Shown piece by piece: positions 8,761 to 18,021 of a stretch of DNA of 64,000 nt. The position numbers and the translations under genes were made by a program. This DNA is from Candidatus Companilactobacillus pullicola (GTDB lineage Bacteria; Bacillota; Bacilli; Lactobacillales; Lactobacillaceae). The stretch lies in the NCBI GenBank assembly GCA_019116025.1, contig DXCM01000090.1, positions 106,542 to 170,541 on the forward strand, given 5' to 3'. Within the stretch, counting starts at the first letter, position 1; every line of letters starts with the position of its first letter. The notes below the pieces were generated by a model, which did not search any database, was not told the DNA's origin, and was given only the letters and a program-made list of their open reading frames with translations.

Positions 8761-9819
8761 ATGAAATTAGACCCTAAATTAGCACAATCTATTGTTGATA
8801 AAATGATGGATTACATCCCCTATAATATCAATATGATGAACGAAAAAGGCTACATCATTGCTAGTGGCAATAAAGATCGAATCAATACTTTACATATTGG
8901 TGCTATCGAAACCATAGAAAGCGGTAAAACTAAACCGATGATCGAATCTTTTGGTAAATTTGGTCAGCCGGGCGTTAATATCCCCGTTGAATTCCAAGGC
9001 AAAACTATCGGTGTTATCGGTATTACTGGTGACCCTGAAAAAGTCACCCCCTTGGCTTCACTACTTAAAGTTTCGACTGAACTGTTAATCACACAGATCA
9101 ACAGTTCCAAGGCTGAAAATCAACGTAAAGAATCTTTAAATCACTTTCTCTATCAATGGACGACAATTGACAATATTTCTGAAAACTTCGAATTGAAATC
9201 ACGCGCTCAGGCTCTAAATATTAATCTTGAATTAAAACGTTATGCTCTCATTTTAGAAACCGATAACCAGCCTACTATTTTAGAGGGTGATTTCTACTTT
9301 AGCAAAACACCACATCAACAGTTAATTATTACTAGAAACACTGACAACTTAGAAAAGTATCTAGAGTACAGTCGTCTAAACAAAATTGTGATTGGTATTA
9401 GTAATCAAAGTGCCAATTTAAAGAAGGCTGTTCAACAGGCCATCGATACTATCAAAGTAGTTCACGAATTGCAGTTGACTAATGTTTATTACTATCAACA
9501 AATCACTTTCCTCAACCAATTGTTGCAAAGCCATCTTTATTCGGACAAATATATCAACACCTTTAAGGGTTTACTCAAAACTAGAGCCGGTAAGGAATTG
9601 ATCGACACACTCGATTGTTACTTCAAGTCGAATGGTAACGTAACCGACACCTCCACCAGATTAAATATACATCGAAATACTACCAACTACCGTCTGAACA
9701 AAATTTCTGACTACTTTAACCTCGACTTGCATGATATTACGGATATGTTAGAGCTATATACTAACTATTTGCACTTCAAAAAATATCTTTACGAAAATAA
9801 ATGGTTACCGTCTAACTAG
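8761..9819 (+). CDS. cdaR: CdaR-family (sugar diacid recognition) transcriptional regulator
   Basis: A 352-residue regulator. The N-terminal sensing domain begins LDPKLAQSIVDKMMDYIPYNINMMNEKGYIIASG, typical of the sugar-diacid recognition domain. The C-terminus has the PucR/CdaR helix-turn-helix (TLDCYFKSNGNVTDTSTRL, then NIHRNTTNYRLNKI). I prefer ATG 8761, preceded by AAGGAAA, over a TTG at 8737. It is divergent from the GntP permease and glycerate kinase, which are its likely targets. Members activate glycerate/glucarate pathways in response to the acid (family knowledge). Confidence 0.9.
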   Translation: MKLDPKLAQSIVDKMMDYIPYNINMMNEKGYIIASGNKDRINTLHIGAIETIESGKTKPMIESFGKFGQPGVNIPVEFQGKTIGVIGITGDPEKVTPLASLLKVSTELLITQINSSKAENQRKESLNHFLYQWTTIDNISENFELKSRAQALNINLELKRYALILETDNQPTILEGDFYFSKTPHQQLIITRNTDNLEKYLEYSRLNKIVIGISNQSANLKKAVQQAIDTIKVVHELQLTNVYYYQQITFLNQLLQSHLYSDKYINTFKGLLKTRAGKELIDTLDCYFKSNGNVTDTSTRLNIHRNTTNYRLNKISDYFNLDLHDITDMLELYTNYLHFKKYLYENKWLPSN

Positions 9820-9884
9820 ACTTTTATTGACATTATGTTTACCATTTTCACGAAGACTAATAATTAATCTAAAGAGGTCTAATA

Positions 9885-10610
9885 ATGGTATTAATGAATC
9901 TTAATTATCGTACAAATTATTTACACACTTATTTCAAAACTTCCGTCGTCATTCCTGATACTAATGAAGATAATTACACGACTGTGTGGTTGTTGCATGG
10001 ATATACTGGTGACAATACTGCTTGGGGTAAGCATGTTTATATCGAAGAAATCGCTCGTAAATATAACATGGCAATTATCATGCCTGACGGTCTAAATTCA
10101 TTTTATTCTGATTCTAAATTCATTCCTTATTACTCTTTTTTCATAGATGAATTTATTCCTAAAATGCAAAACCTATTACCGATCTCTAAAGATCCGGCCA
10201 AAAACTATATCGTCGGTTCAAGTATGGGTGGCTACGGCGCCTTAAAATTTGCTTTTAAAAATCCCGATAAATTCGGTAAAGTAGCTGCTTTATCACCCAT
10301 TACCGATATCGAACATTTCCGAGACAATCCTAAATGCCCCATGTCTAAAGATACCTTCAACGCTATTTTTGACAGTCCTGAAGAGATAGCCAAAAATCAA
10401 CTGATCAATATTTATAACAATCGCCAACCAAAGTTACCTATCTTAACACTCTGTGGTGATATTGATTTTATGCATGAAGACAACGTTATGTTCAAGAATT
10501 TCTTAACGATTCACGCTAAAGATCATTACACTTGGATGCCAGTTGAAGGAGACCATTCTTGGAAAGTTTGGAGCAGCAACATCCAGAATATTTTTGATTG
10601 GTTATCATAG
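9885..10610 (+). CDS. Alpha/beta-hydrolase esterase (tributyrin esterase / EstA-like)
   Basis: A 241-residue cytoplasmic esterase of the esterase-D/S-formylglutathione-hydrolase-like group. The nucleophile elbow is GSSMGGYGA (Ser about residue 112). The likely acid is Asp in LCGDIDFMHED, and the catalytic His is in VEGDHSWKVW. An oxyanion-type WLLHGYTGDNTAWG lies near the N-terminus. Lactic acid bacterial relatives cleave short-chain esters. No signal peptide. The ATG has GAGG seven bases upstream. The physiological substrate is unknown. Confidence 0.88.
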   Translation: MVLMNLNYRTNYLHTYFKTSVVIPDTNEDNYTTVWLLHGYTGDNTAWGKHVYIEEIARKYNMAIIMPDGLNSFYSDSKFIPYYSFFIDEFIPKMQNLLPISKDPAKNYIVGSSMGGYGALKFAFKNPDKFGKVAALSPITDIEHFRDNPKCPMSKDTFNAIFDSPEEIAKNQLINIYNNRQPKLPILTLCGDIDFMHEDNVMFKNFLTIHAKDHYTWMPVEGDHSWKVWSSNIQNIFDWLS

Positions 10611-10680
10611 CTTTCATATAAATATATTTATATAATGATATTATGGATATGAAATCTTTTTATGGAAGAAGTCTTCTATC

Positions 10681-11340
10681 ATGTCTGAAAAATATCTTAC
10701 TTTTGATTGTTATGGCACTTTGCTTCAAGAAAATAACACTTACGACGAGATCGAAAAAATAGCTCTTCAAGTTGGGGTTGACCCCTCAATTGCCCGACAA
10801 CGTTTTGAAACTTATCAAAATGATTCCAACAATGTACATCCCTATTTGGATTATGATCTACTCATTCGTAATAATTTGATTCATTTAGATTATCAATTTG
10901 GTTTAAAACATCAATTCGAAAAATATTTTGTTGATGTGATGATTGCTCATCAAAATTTAGTTCCCTTTCCAGAAACAATTAAGACACTAAAAACACTGGT
11001 TAAGCGTGATTACCATCTTATTATCATGTCCAATTCCTCATGGGACATCATCGATAAAAACGTTCAAAAACTCGAAGTACCTTTTGACATCTGGACAGCT
11101 GAGGATGTTCATGCTTACAAACCTGACCTTCACTTTTTTGAGACTGTTGAAAAGGAATACGGTTTTACATCCCAAAATCACTGGCACCTCGCTGAAGGTT
11201 ATGAAAGTGATATTATTTCAACCGACAAAATGGGGTGGCCGTCTATTTGGGTCAATCGTTCAAAAGCTTCAGCATCAAGTTCTGTTCAACCGACACATAC
11301 AGTCTCTGACTTAACTTCCACATTGGAATTTTTAAATTAA
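10681..11340 (+). CDS. HAD-superfamily hydrolase, haloacid-dehalogenase type II-like
   Basis: A 219-residue HAD phosphatase/dehalogenase-like protein. Motif I is LTFDCYGTLL (nucleophile Asp 9), motif II is IIMSNSSWD, the lysine is in AYKPDLHFF, and an acidic loop follows (HLAEGYESDIISTDKMGWPSIWVNR). The F-D-C-Y-G-T form of motif I is typical of the haloacid dehalogenase type II subgroup, though many such proteins are phosphatases. The upstream spacer (10620-10640) is rich in TATA and could hold the promoter. No ribosome-binding site is obvious. Confidence 0.85.
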   Translation: MSEKYLTFDCYGTLLQENNTYDEIEKIALQVGVDPSIARQRFETYQNDSNNVHPYLDYDLLIRNNLIHLDYQFGLKHQFEKYFVDVMIAHQNLVPFPETIKTLKTLVKRDYHLIIMSNSSWDIIDKNVQKLEVPFDIWTAEDVHAYKPDLHFFETVEKEYGFTSQNHWHLAEGYESDIISTDKMGWPSIWVNRSKASASSSVQPTHTVSDLTSTLEFLN

Positions 11341-11350
11341 TTGACACTAA

Positions 11351-11391
11351 AAAATACCAACCAATTTAGATTAACGATTGGTTGGTATTTT
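11351..11391 (+). terminator. Strong intrinsic terminator
   Basis: AAAATACCAACCAAT (11351-11365) is perfectly complementary to ATTGGTTGGTATTTT (11377-11391). It closes the HAD gene. Confidence 0.9.
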
Positions 11392-11457
11392 CATATATAA
11401 AACAAATTCACTGACTTATAATGATAGTAAAGATGTACGAGAAAGCGAGGGACTTTT

Positions 11458-12303
11458 ATGCAATACATTACGTTTAATCATCAGAAGACTTCCGCCATTG
11501 GTATTGGCACTTGGCATATCGGCGAAGGAAACCAATCCCAAACTGAAGCAGAAATGCAGGCTATCAGATATGGTCTGGATCATGGCGTTAATCTTATCGA
11601 TACTGCTGAAATGTACGGTGAAGGCTTATCGGAATCACTAGTTGGTAATGTACTAAAAGATTATCATCGTGAAGATTTGCAACTGATTTCTAAATTCTAT
11701 CCATTTCACGCAACTCCACAGTTAATCGAAACAAGTTTAAAAGCTAGTCTCAAGCGACTTCAAACCGACTATCTAGATCTGTATTTACTTCATTGGCGTG
11801 GTAATACACCACTTTCAGAAACTGTCTCTGGATTAGAAAAAATGGTCCAAGCTGGCCTCATTAAAAATTGGGGTGTTTCCAACTTTGATTTAAATGATTT
11901 GAAGGAATTATCCAATCTGGAAAATGGTAACCATTGTCGTATCAACGAAGATCTCTATAATATTGGTAGTCGAGGAATCGAGTATTCGATTTTACCATGG
12001 CAAAAGCAGCATGACATGTCATTTGTTGGTTACTCTCCTTTTGGTTCTGATGGCAGCGAATATCTTAATATCAAACCAGTCATCAAAGAGATGGCTTTAC
12101 AAAAGAACATTTCAATTCATCAGTTGCTTTTGGCCTGGGTCCTTCGTAATCATGATTTGTTGAGTATTCCAAAGACTGGTTCCGCAAATCATATGCAAAG
12201 TAATATAGCCGCTCTTGATGTTCAATTCACTGCTGACGAATTAGAACTTCTAGATAAAAGTTACCCTAAACCTACTAGTGAACCATCCCTTGAAACTATT
12301 TAA
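11458..12303 (+). CDS. Aldo/keto reductase
   Basis: A 281-residue NADPH-dependent reductase of carbonyl compounds with a TIM-barrel fold. The catalytic tetrad is visible: Asp and Tyr in LIDTAEMYGEG, Lys in QLISKFYPF, His in LYLLHWRG. The cofactor-binding end is IPKTGSANHMQSN. GAGGG lies six bases before ATG 11458. It is monocistronic and convergent with the riboflavin operon, sharing a short terminator. The substrate is unknown. Confidence 0.92.
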   Translation: MQYITFNHQKTSAIGIGTWHIGEGNQSQTEAEMQAIRYGLDHGVNLIDTAEMYGEGLSESLVGNVLKDYHREDLQLISKFYPFHATPQLIETSLKASLKRLQTDYLDLYLLHWRGNTPLSETVSGLEKMVQAGLIKNWGVSNFDLNDLKELSNLENGNHCRINEDLYNIGSRGIEYSILPWQKQHDMSFVGYSPFGSDGSEYLNIKPVIKEMALQKNISIHQLLLAWVLRNHDLLSIPKTGSANHMQSNIAALDVQFTADELELLDKSYPKPTSEPSLETI

Positions 12304-12310
12304 TTATTTT

Positions 12311-12332
12311 AACGTGAGACTTTTCTCACGTT
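12311..12332. terminator. Bidirectional terminator
   Basis: AACGTGAG and CTCACGTT with a six-base loop, T run on the plus strand. Lies between the aldo/keto reductase gene and ribH. Confidence 0.75.
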
Positions 12333-12798
12333 ATTTTTTTAACTCAATTTCCAAATTTGCCATTTCAACAACGTCTACTGCACATTCAGAACCCTTGTTA
12401 CCAGCTTTACCACCAGCACGATTCAATGCTTGTGCCATATTTTCTGTTGTTAGAATACCGTACATTACTGGTACAAAACCATTTAGAGAAGTTTGACTGA
12501 CTCCTGTTGCTGATTCAGCACAGACATAATCAAAATGGGCTGTTTCACCTTTAACAACGGCTCCTAAAGCAATAATGCCATCAAAGCGTTCACTTTCAGA
12601 CAACAATTTAACAATTCGTGGAATCTCCATTGCTCCTGGAACTTTGACTACGGTAATATTCTGTTCTGCCACATTCAGTTGCAACAATTTTTCTCGTGCT
12701 CCGTTTAGTAACTTATTAGTGACAATGTCATTAAATTTAGCTACAACAATCGCAATATTTAATTTTTCTCCATTCAATTGACCGACTATTTCTGGCAT
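12331..12798 (-). CDS. ribH: 6,7-dimethyl-8-ribityllumazine synthase
   Basis: Condenses 5-amino-6-ribitylaminouracil with 3,4-dihydroxy-2-butanone-4-phosphate, the penultimate step of riboflavin synthesis. The 155 residues match the family. Substrate motifs are visible: AKFND near the N-terminus, PGAMEIPRIVK, GAVVKGETAHFDYVC and the late NRAGGKAGNKG. Last gene of ribD-ribE-ribBA-ribH; it starts two bases before the end of ribBA is cleared and is probably translationally coupled. Confidence 0.97.
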   Translation of the reverse strand: MPEIVGQLNGEKLNIAIVVAKFNDIVTNKLLNGAREKLLQLNVAEQNITVVKVPGAMEIPRIVKLLSESERFDGIIALGAVVKGETAHFDYVCAESATGVSQTSLNGFVPVMYGILTTENMAQALNRAGGKAGNKGSECAVDVVEMANLEIELKK

Positions 12799-12799
12799 T

Positions 12800-14002
12800 C
12801 TACTCTACCTCACTTAATAGATGATGAAATTTGTGTTTCTTAGTTTCTAAATACTTTATGTCACTTTTATTGGGGTGCATTTCTAAAGGCACTCGTGTAA
12901 CTGTCAGTCCCATCTGCTTTAATTGATCAACTTTATCAGGATTGTTAGTCAACAACGAAATAGAAGTTATGTCTAATTTGTTCAACACGGCAGTAACGAC
13001 TCGATAATCACGTTGATCTGCTGGAAAACCCAATTTTAGATTGGCCTCGACGGTATCTAAGCCTTGATCTTGTAATTGATAAGCTCGTAATTTATTGATC
13101 AAACCAATCCCACGACCTTCTTGATTCAAATAAATTACGGCTCCGGATTTATTTTCTTCAATTTTTTGCAATGCAGTCGCCAATTGCTCTCCACAATCAC
13201 AACGCATTGAGCCTAAAACGTCTCCCGTAAAACATTCTGAGTGAACACGGACTAAGAGATTTTTTTGCTGCTGAATTTCGCCTTTATAAATAATCAGAAT
13301 GGGATCTTGTTTGAATAGGAATGACTTTAATCGAAAATGTCCATATTTAGTAGGCAAATCTACATCTGACACTTCTGTTAATACATCAACATCACGTGCA
13401 AAACGATAATCAATAATATCTTTTATCGTAATTAGAGACATTTCATGCTCCTTGGCAAAAGCTTTTAATTCTGGTCTACGGGCCATTCTTCCATTATCTT
13501 TAACCATCTCGCAAATGTAGGCAACTGGAGAAGATTGGGAAAGTTTAGCTAAATCAACGGCTGCTTCCGTATGGCCATCACGTTCTAGTACTCCTCCATC
13601 TTTAGCAATCAATGGGAAAATATGTCCCGGATGATAAAAGTCTTGTGGATCTTGTGAAACTGCTAATTTCTTTATCGTATCTGCACGGTCAAACGCTGAA
13701 ATACCCGTAGTAGTTGTCTTGGCATCAGTACTGACGGTAAAAGCAGTATTAAAAGCATCGTGTCCTTTTGTCATCAAATGAAGGTCCAATTTATTAGCTT
13801 GCTTCGAACTCATTGGTACACAAAGCAAACCCTTAGCATGACTGATCATAAAGTTTACTGCTTCAGGAGTAACAAAATCCGCTAGACCAATCATGTCGCC
13901 CTCGGCTTCTCTTTTTGTTGAATCAGCTACGATAATTAGCTTTCCTTGCTTTAATTCTTCAATTGCACGTTCCACTTTTTGAATTGTCTCATTAATTGAC
14001 AT
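12800..14002 (-). CDS. ribBA: Bifunctional DHBP synthase / GTP cyclohydrolase II
   Basis: Supplies both riboflavin precursors. The N-terminal half (about 1-200) is DHBP synthase with the acidic REAEGDMIG loop and the AFDRADT and GHIFPL segments. The C-terminal half is GTP cyclohydrolase II with the zinc site C-X10-C-X-C in CFTGDVLGSMRCDCGEQL and NQEGRGIGLINK. The 400 residues are normal for the fusion. It overlaps the end of ribE by 11 bases. Confidence 0.97.
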   Translation of the reverse strand: MSINETIQKVERAIEELKQGKLIIVADSTKREAEGDMIGLADFVTPEAVNFMISHAKGLLCVPMSSKQANKLDLHLMTKGHDAFNTAFTVSTDAKTTTTGISAFDRADTIKKLAVSQDPQDFYHPGHIFPLIAKDGGVLERDGHTEAAVDLAKLSQSSPVAYICEMVKDNGRMARRPELKAFAKEHEMSLITIKDIIDYRFARDVDVLTEVSDVDLPTKYGHFRLKSFLFKQDPILIIYKGEIQQQKNLLVRVHSECFTGDVLGSMRCDCGEQLATALQKIEENKSGAVIYLNQEGRGIGLINKLRAYQLQDQGLDTVEANLKLGFPADQRDYRVVTAVLNKLDITSISLLTNNPDKVDQLKQMGLTVTRVPLEMHPNKSDIKYLETKKHKFHHLLSEVE

Positions 14003-14591
14003 TTTGATACCCCCGCTTAAATGCTTGAATAATATATTTTCCTAAAATATCGGTTTCCAAATTAACAGTTTGACCAATCTCCAAATTTCCTAAAACCGTT
14101 TCTTTACTCGTGTAAGGAATAATACCGACCTGAAAATCTTTATCGGTTACCTGAATCAAGGTTAAGCTGACACCATCAATGGCAATTGATCCTTTTTCAA
14201 CTAGATAAGGTAAAAACTGCGATGCAATAGAAAAAGTTAATAAGATTGAATTCTTAGCTAATTCTCTTTTCAAAAGTTGACCTGTAGTGTCAACGTGTCC
14301 CAAAACAAAATGTCCGCCTAGTTCATCATTTGGTCTCAACGCCGGTTCCAAGTTAACTTTTTGACCAGTTGTTAAATCAGCAATATTAGTCCTTTTAACT
14401 GTTTCCGGCATGACTTCAACTTGGATCTGATTATTCTGAGAATCAATAATTGTTAGACAAATGCCATCTATCGCAACGCTGTCGCCTAAGTGTACTGTTC
14501 CAAAATTGTGTTGAATGGTCAAAACAAAATTTTCTTTAGTCTGATCAATAGCAATCACACTACCAATATCCTTTACAATTCCTGTAAACAT
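13992..14591 (-). CDS. ribE: Riboflavin synthase, alpha chain
   Basis: Dismutates two lumazine molecules to riboflavin. The 199 residues form two homologous halves, each starting with a FTGIV- or FVLGHVD-type strand and holding a D-x-V-A-I-D-G-I-C-L-T or S-I-A-I-D-G-V-S-L-T segment. I place the start at ATG 14591, which gives the standard MFTGIVKDIG N-terminus and overlaps the ribD stop as TAATG. A longer start at 14606 is less likely. Confidence 0.96.
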   Translation of the reverse strand: MFTGIVKDIGSVIAIDQTKENFVLTIQHNFGTVHLGDSVAIDGICLTIIDSQNNQIQVEVMPETVKRTNIADLTTGQKVNLEPALRPNDELGGHFVLGHVDTTGQLLKRELAKNSILLTFSIASQFLPYLVEKGSIAIDGVSLTLIQVTDKDFQVGIIPYTSKETVLGNLEIGQTVNLETDILGKYIIQAFKRGYQNVN

Positions 14592-15622
14592 TAATCTAAC
14601 CTCCAAGTTGTGATTTTTAAATTTGAACCCAACTGCTCTACAGTCAAATCACTGAAATTCATTGTCGGTAACTGCTTACCCCAGATTGCTGGTAATCCTT
14701 GGCCAAAAATCTTGTTGGCGAGGTAGATAATGATATGATCAACTAACTCTTGTTCAAAAAAATCAGCTTGAATATGACTGCCACCTTCAACCAAAACCGA
14801 CTCCAAACCCTGCTTGCCTAAATAATCAATAACCCTTTGTGGGGTCCAATCATTCACCAAAATCCGTACATTTTGAGGAAATTCTTGCTGCGATTGTGTT
14901 CCACTAAAAATCCAAATAGGACCTGATGCTTGAAACAATCGACCGTTTAAAGCAATCGTATTAATATCACGTACCATCACCGCTCGAATTGGTGGAAACA
15001 TCAAATCTTTTGTGCGGACAGTTAATTTGGGATCATCAACCTTTAACGTATTTTCACCAATTAGAATTACTTGATTCTGTTCACGTAACTTCTGGGAATC
15101 ATCAAAGGCCAATTGATTTGAGATCATTGAGCGAGTTCCTTTTTTTCGATTAATTTTTCCATCCAAGGTCATGGCGTACTTCAAGGTAACCAACGGACGT
15201 TTATTTTTATAGAAAAAATTATATGCAGAATTTAAATCCGAAGAAAGTTCCAGTATTTCTACCTCAACACCGTGATCTCTTAGATATTCAACTCCTCGTC
15301 CGCTAACGATAGGATTAGGATCAATTTGTCCAATCACAACTTTTTTAATTCCCACTTCAACTATTTTCTGAACGCAAGGTGGTGTTTTGCCAAAATGCGA
15401 ACAGGGTTCCAAAGTAACGTACAGAGTGGATCCCTTAGCTTGTGCTATATCACTTAAACTATTCAAAGCATTAATTTCTGCATGGTTTTGACCAAAAGTC
15501 TCATGGTGTCCTTGTCCTAGAACTTGATTGTCCTTAACTATAACGGCACCAACTTGTGGATTAGTCCAAGTGTTTTTTCCCTTTCTAGCCTCTATAAAAG
15601 CCAATTTCATAAATTTTTCCAA
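14591..15622 (-). CDS. ribD: Riboflavin-specific deaminase / reductase
   Basis: Carries out two steps between the GTP cyclohydrolase product and the ribitylaminouracil. The N-terminal deaminase domain has the zinc site HAE (HHETFGQNHAEINA) and PCSHFGKTPPC. The C-terminal reductase domain starts near PLVTLKYAMTLDGKI and holds the VEGGSHIQADF loop. The 343 residues are normal. First gene of the operon, about 20 bases after the riboswitch terminator. Confidence 0.96.
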   Translation of the reverse strand: MEKFMKLAFIEARKGKNTWTNPQVGAVIVKDNQVLGQGHHETFGQNHAEINALNSLSDIAQAKGSTLYVTLEPCSHFGKTPPCVQKIVEVGIKKVVIGQIDPNPIVSGRGVEYLRDHGVEVEILELSSDLNSAYNFFYKNKRPLVTLKYAMTLDGKINRKKGTRSMISNQLAFDDSQKLREQNQVILIGENTLKVDDPKLTVRTKDLMFPPIRAVMVRDINTIALNGRLFQASGPIWIFSGTQSQQEFPQNVRILVNDWTPQRVIDYLGKQGLESVLVEGGSHIQADFFEQELVDHIIIYLANKIFGQGLPAIWGKQLPTMNFSDLTVEQLGSNLKITTWRLD

Positions 15623-15637
15623 TGCTTATTCACCCCA

Positions 15638-15672
15638 CAAAAAAAGCCCCGCAATAATTATTGCGGGGCTTT
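15638..15672 (-). terminator. Riboswitch-controlled terminator before ribD
   Basis: GCCCCGCAATA pairs with TATTGCGGGGC (with a two-base loop). On the minus strand a run of about seven T follows (plus-strand A run 15639-15645). It sits between the FMN aptamer and ribD, so FMN binding would stop transcription. Confidence 0.9.
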
Positions 15673-15743
15673 CAAGATAAGCTAAATAAGACTTCATACG
15701 AGTGCAGTCCAAAAAAGACTTATCAATAGCATGAAATATTATT

Positions 15744-15871
15744 TTCTTCTACCATCCTGACTTTACAGTCGGTTCTAGACTCTCACTAGATCCACCGCTT
15801 TCGCGGGTCACGGACTTCAATTTCAAAGAATTGTTACCGTCGGTCGGGAATTACACCCTGCCCCGAAGAAA
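15744..15871 (-). ncRNA. FMN riboswitch (RFN element)
   Basis: On the minus strand the conserved RFN parts appear in order: TTCTTCGGGGCAGGGTG, then AATTCCCGACCG, a variable hairpin, GAAGTCCGTGACCCGC, the TCTAGTGAGAGTCTAGA arm, AACCGACTGTAAAGTC, and AGGATGGTAGAAGAA closing the P1 stem. This order and spacing match the known aptamer. It controls ribD-E-BA-H, and the intrinsic terminator downstream makes it a transcriptional OFF switch. Confidence 0.96.
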
Positions 15872-16029
15872 TCTATTCAGTTTTCAAAAACGATAGTACT
15901 ATAAAAAAATAATTTTAGCAAATACACTTTTATTATATTTTATCTAATAAATTAAAAAAGAGCATTGAATTCTTAGTTTCCCAAAAATCATCGCTCTCAC
16001 AGAGTCCATTTTTATATAATTATTTTCTT

Positions 16030-16776
16030 TCAATTCAAACCTGATGGAATTGTACTTTCATTGCCAATACGACCGATAAAATCACTAAATAAAGCCAGTT
16101 GTTGTGAATCATGTCTCCATAAATTTTCGGGATGCCACTGTACCGCCTGAATACTGGCATCCTCATTTTCAATTGCTTCAATTACTCCATCAGAGGCTGT
16201 CGCTACAACCTTTAAGAAATCAGGAACTTCTTTAATAGCCTGATGATGTCGAGAATTCACAAAGACATTATCGCCTATCGTTTTATAAAGTTTAGAATTA
16301 TAGTCTACTCTTACAAAGTGGGTTGGTTGGTCCCCCGGAGCTTGTTGCTTATGCTTGATCAATTTACCTGAATACTGACTCCCCAAGTCCTGATAAATCG
16401 TTCCACCTAAAGCTACATCTATCATCTGCGTACCACGACAGATACCAAAAATTGGAATTTTTTTTGCTACAGCAGTTCTAATCATTGCAATTTCAAAACG
16501 GTCACGATTTCGATTGGTGACACCTAATTTTGGGATTGGTTCTTCTCCCATAAAGCTAGGATCAATATCTGGTCCACCAGAAAAGATAATTCCATCCATT
16601 CTCTCAATTAATTGATTTACTTTATCAACTGGTAAAATCGGTAATCCGACCGGAATACCTCCTGCCATCAACACCCCATCAACAATTGGTCGTGGCACGT
16701 AGTCCATTAATTTTTGGTTTATTACATCAGTTGACCCTAAATAAACATCCGCAGTAATACCAATTAATTTGCCCAT
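16030..16776 (-). CDS. Gamma-glutamyl-gamma-aminobutyrate hydrolase family (class I glutamine amidotransferase-like, peptidase C26)
   Basis: A 248-residue cytoplasmic hydrolase. The class-I amidotransferase triad is complete: nucleophile Cys in PIFGICRGTQMI, and His-Glu in AVQWHPENLW. The IIFSGGPDIDP loop is the oxyanion strand. Relatives split gamma-glutamyl amides; the specific substrate is not shown. It stands alone: upstream (16777-17050) is about 270 bases of AT-rich DNA with no gene, holding its promoter region and the dha terminator. Confidence 0.9.
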   Translation of the reverse strand: MGKLIGITADVYLGSTDVINQKLMDYVPRPIVDGVLMAGGIPVGLPILPVDKVNQLIERMDGIIFSGGPDIDPSFMGEEPIPKLGVTNRNRDRFEIAMIRTAVAKKIPIFGICRGTQMIDVALGGTIYQDLGSQYSGKLIKHKQQAPGDQPTHFVRVDYNSKLYKTIGDNVFVNSRHHQAIKEVPDFLKVVATASDGVIEAIENEDASIQAVQWHPENLWRHDSQQLALFSDFIGRIGNESTIPSGLN

Positions 16777-17006
16777 AGAGTTGAACCCCCTTTTTATAAT
16801 TTTAATTGTAAGATTAGCACTCTAAATTAATCTGTCAAATCTTTTATTAATAATATTAAATAAATACTAATAAAAGTCTAATATTTACACTTATAATTTA
16901 GTATAATAAAGCTGATTCATACAATCAATATTAAAGGGTCTCTAATATTATAGACATTTTGGATAAAATTTCTTCTTTTTCTAATAGAAATTGGCTAAAA
17001 AATAAA

Positions 17007-17040
17007 AAATCCGACAATTCTAAATTAGATTATCGGATTT
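17007..17040 (-). terminator. Terminator of the HAD-dhaKLM operon
   Basis: AAATCCGA pairs with TCGGATTT, with an AT-rich inner stem (TAATCTAA/TTAGATTA-type). A T-rich minus-strand tail follows at about 17000-17008. Confidence 0.8.
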
Positions 17041-17050
17041 TAAAACAAAA

Positions 17051-17419
17051 TTATTTTATTTTTAACGGCTTTAAATTAGTCTCAATCGTCGCCAAAGGAC
17101 TATTAACTTCTGCCAAGGTTGCTGCTGTATAAGCACCCTCGACCAAGGCAACATCATACTTATGAATTGTTTTATCAGTCATTTCCATCAACATTTCCAA
17201 ATTCATCTTGGAACTTCCTAAATCGTAAAATGCTAAAAGTTCATCACCAGTATTCTCATCAACGGCTTTCTGAATTTTTTCTAATGAAGAGCCAATTTCA
17301 TTATCATCAGTTCCCCCAGCTGTGGTAATTGAAAGGTCGGGTGCAGCTTGAGAAATTAATTTTCTAACTCCTTCAGCGATTTCAAATGAATGAGACACGA
17401 TCACTATTCCATATTTCAT
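17051..17419 (-). CDS. dhaM: PTS-dependent dihydroxyacetone kinase, phosphotransferase subunit
   Basis: A 122-residue IIA-mannose-fold protein that carries phosphate from HPr to the DhaL-bound nucleotide. The N-terminal YGIVIVSHSFEIAEG contains the phosphorylatable His 10. It is the short, single-domain Gram-positive form without fused HPr and EI parts. Last gene of dhaK-dhaL-dhaM, two bases after dhaL. Confidence 0.94.
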   Translation of the reverse strand: MKYGIVIVSHSFEIAEGVRKLISQAAPDLSITTAGGTDDNEIGSSLEKIQKAVDENTGDELLAFYDLGSSKMNLEMLMEMTDKTIHKYDVALVEGAYTAATLAEVNSPLATIETNLKPLKIK

Positions 17420-17421
17420 TT

Positions 17422-18006
17422 TTATTCTCCTAACACTTCAAGTAAGGATTCAAATAAGTACGCACTTGATTGTGATCCGGGATCCAAATGACCCTTGGAT
17501 TTTTCCTCTAGATAACTGGCACGGCCCTTTGTAGCGACCATATCTTTGGTAGAGTTCAAAGCGTCTTCTACTACATTCTTAGAAAAATGATCAACCTTTA
17601 ACGATTCCGCAACTGGTTGCCAAACATCGATCATTGTCTTCATGCCAATGTCTGATTGACCACGACGCTTTAAGCCATCGCAACCAACTTGCACTAGTTC
17701 AGCTAAATCAGTCGTGTCCTTAGCCTTCTTTGACATATCTAAGAAAGCCGTTCCATACAATGGACCAGAAGCTCCGCCAACTTTTTGAATCATCGCAAAC
17801 GCTACTGTCTTATACAAGTCTGCCAAGTCAGTTGGTTCTTTTTTATTAAGGGCATCAGTCACTGCGGCCATCCCGCGAGCCATGTTGCTGCCGTGATCAC
17901 CATCACCAATTGCTGTATCCAGTTCATTCAATTCTGAGGTATTGTCCTCTACTTTTTTAACAAATAACTCAATCCACTTTTTCGTATCCGCTAAATTTAA
18001 TTCCAT
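17422..18006 (-). CDS. dhaL: Dihydroxyacetone kinase, nucleotide-binding subunit
   Basis: A 194-residue all-helical subunit that holds ADP/ATP as a bound coenzyme. The metal-binding Asp cluster is AIGDGDHGSNMARG (about residues 31-44). The Gly-rich VGGASGPLYGT and the late RGRASYLEEKSKGHLDPGS-type segment (here GRASYLEEKSKGHLDPGS) complete the site. It sits between dhaK and dhaM. Confidence 0.95.
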   Translation of the reverse strand: MELNLADTKKWIELFVKKVEDNTSELNELDTAIGDGDHGSNMARGMAAVTDALNKKEPTDLADLYKTVAFAMIQKVGGASGPLYGTAFLDMSKKAKDTTDLAELVQVGCDGLKRRGQSDIGMKTMIDVWQPVAESLKVDHFSKNVVEDALNSTKDMVATKGRASYLEEKSKGHLDPGSQSSAYLFESLLEVLGE

Positions 18007-18021
18007 CAGTTTACTCCCTTT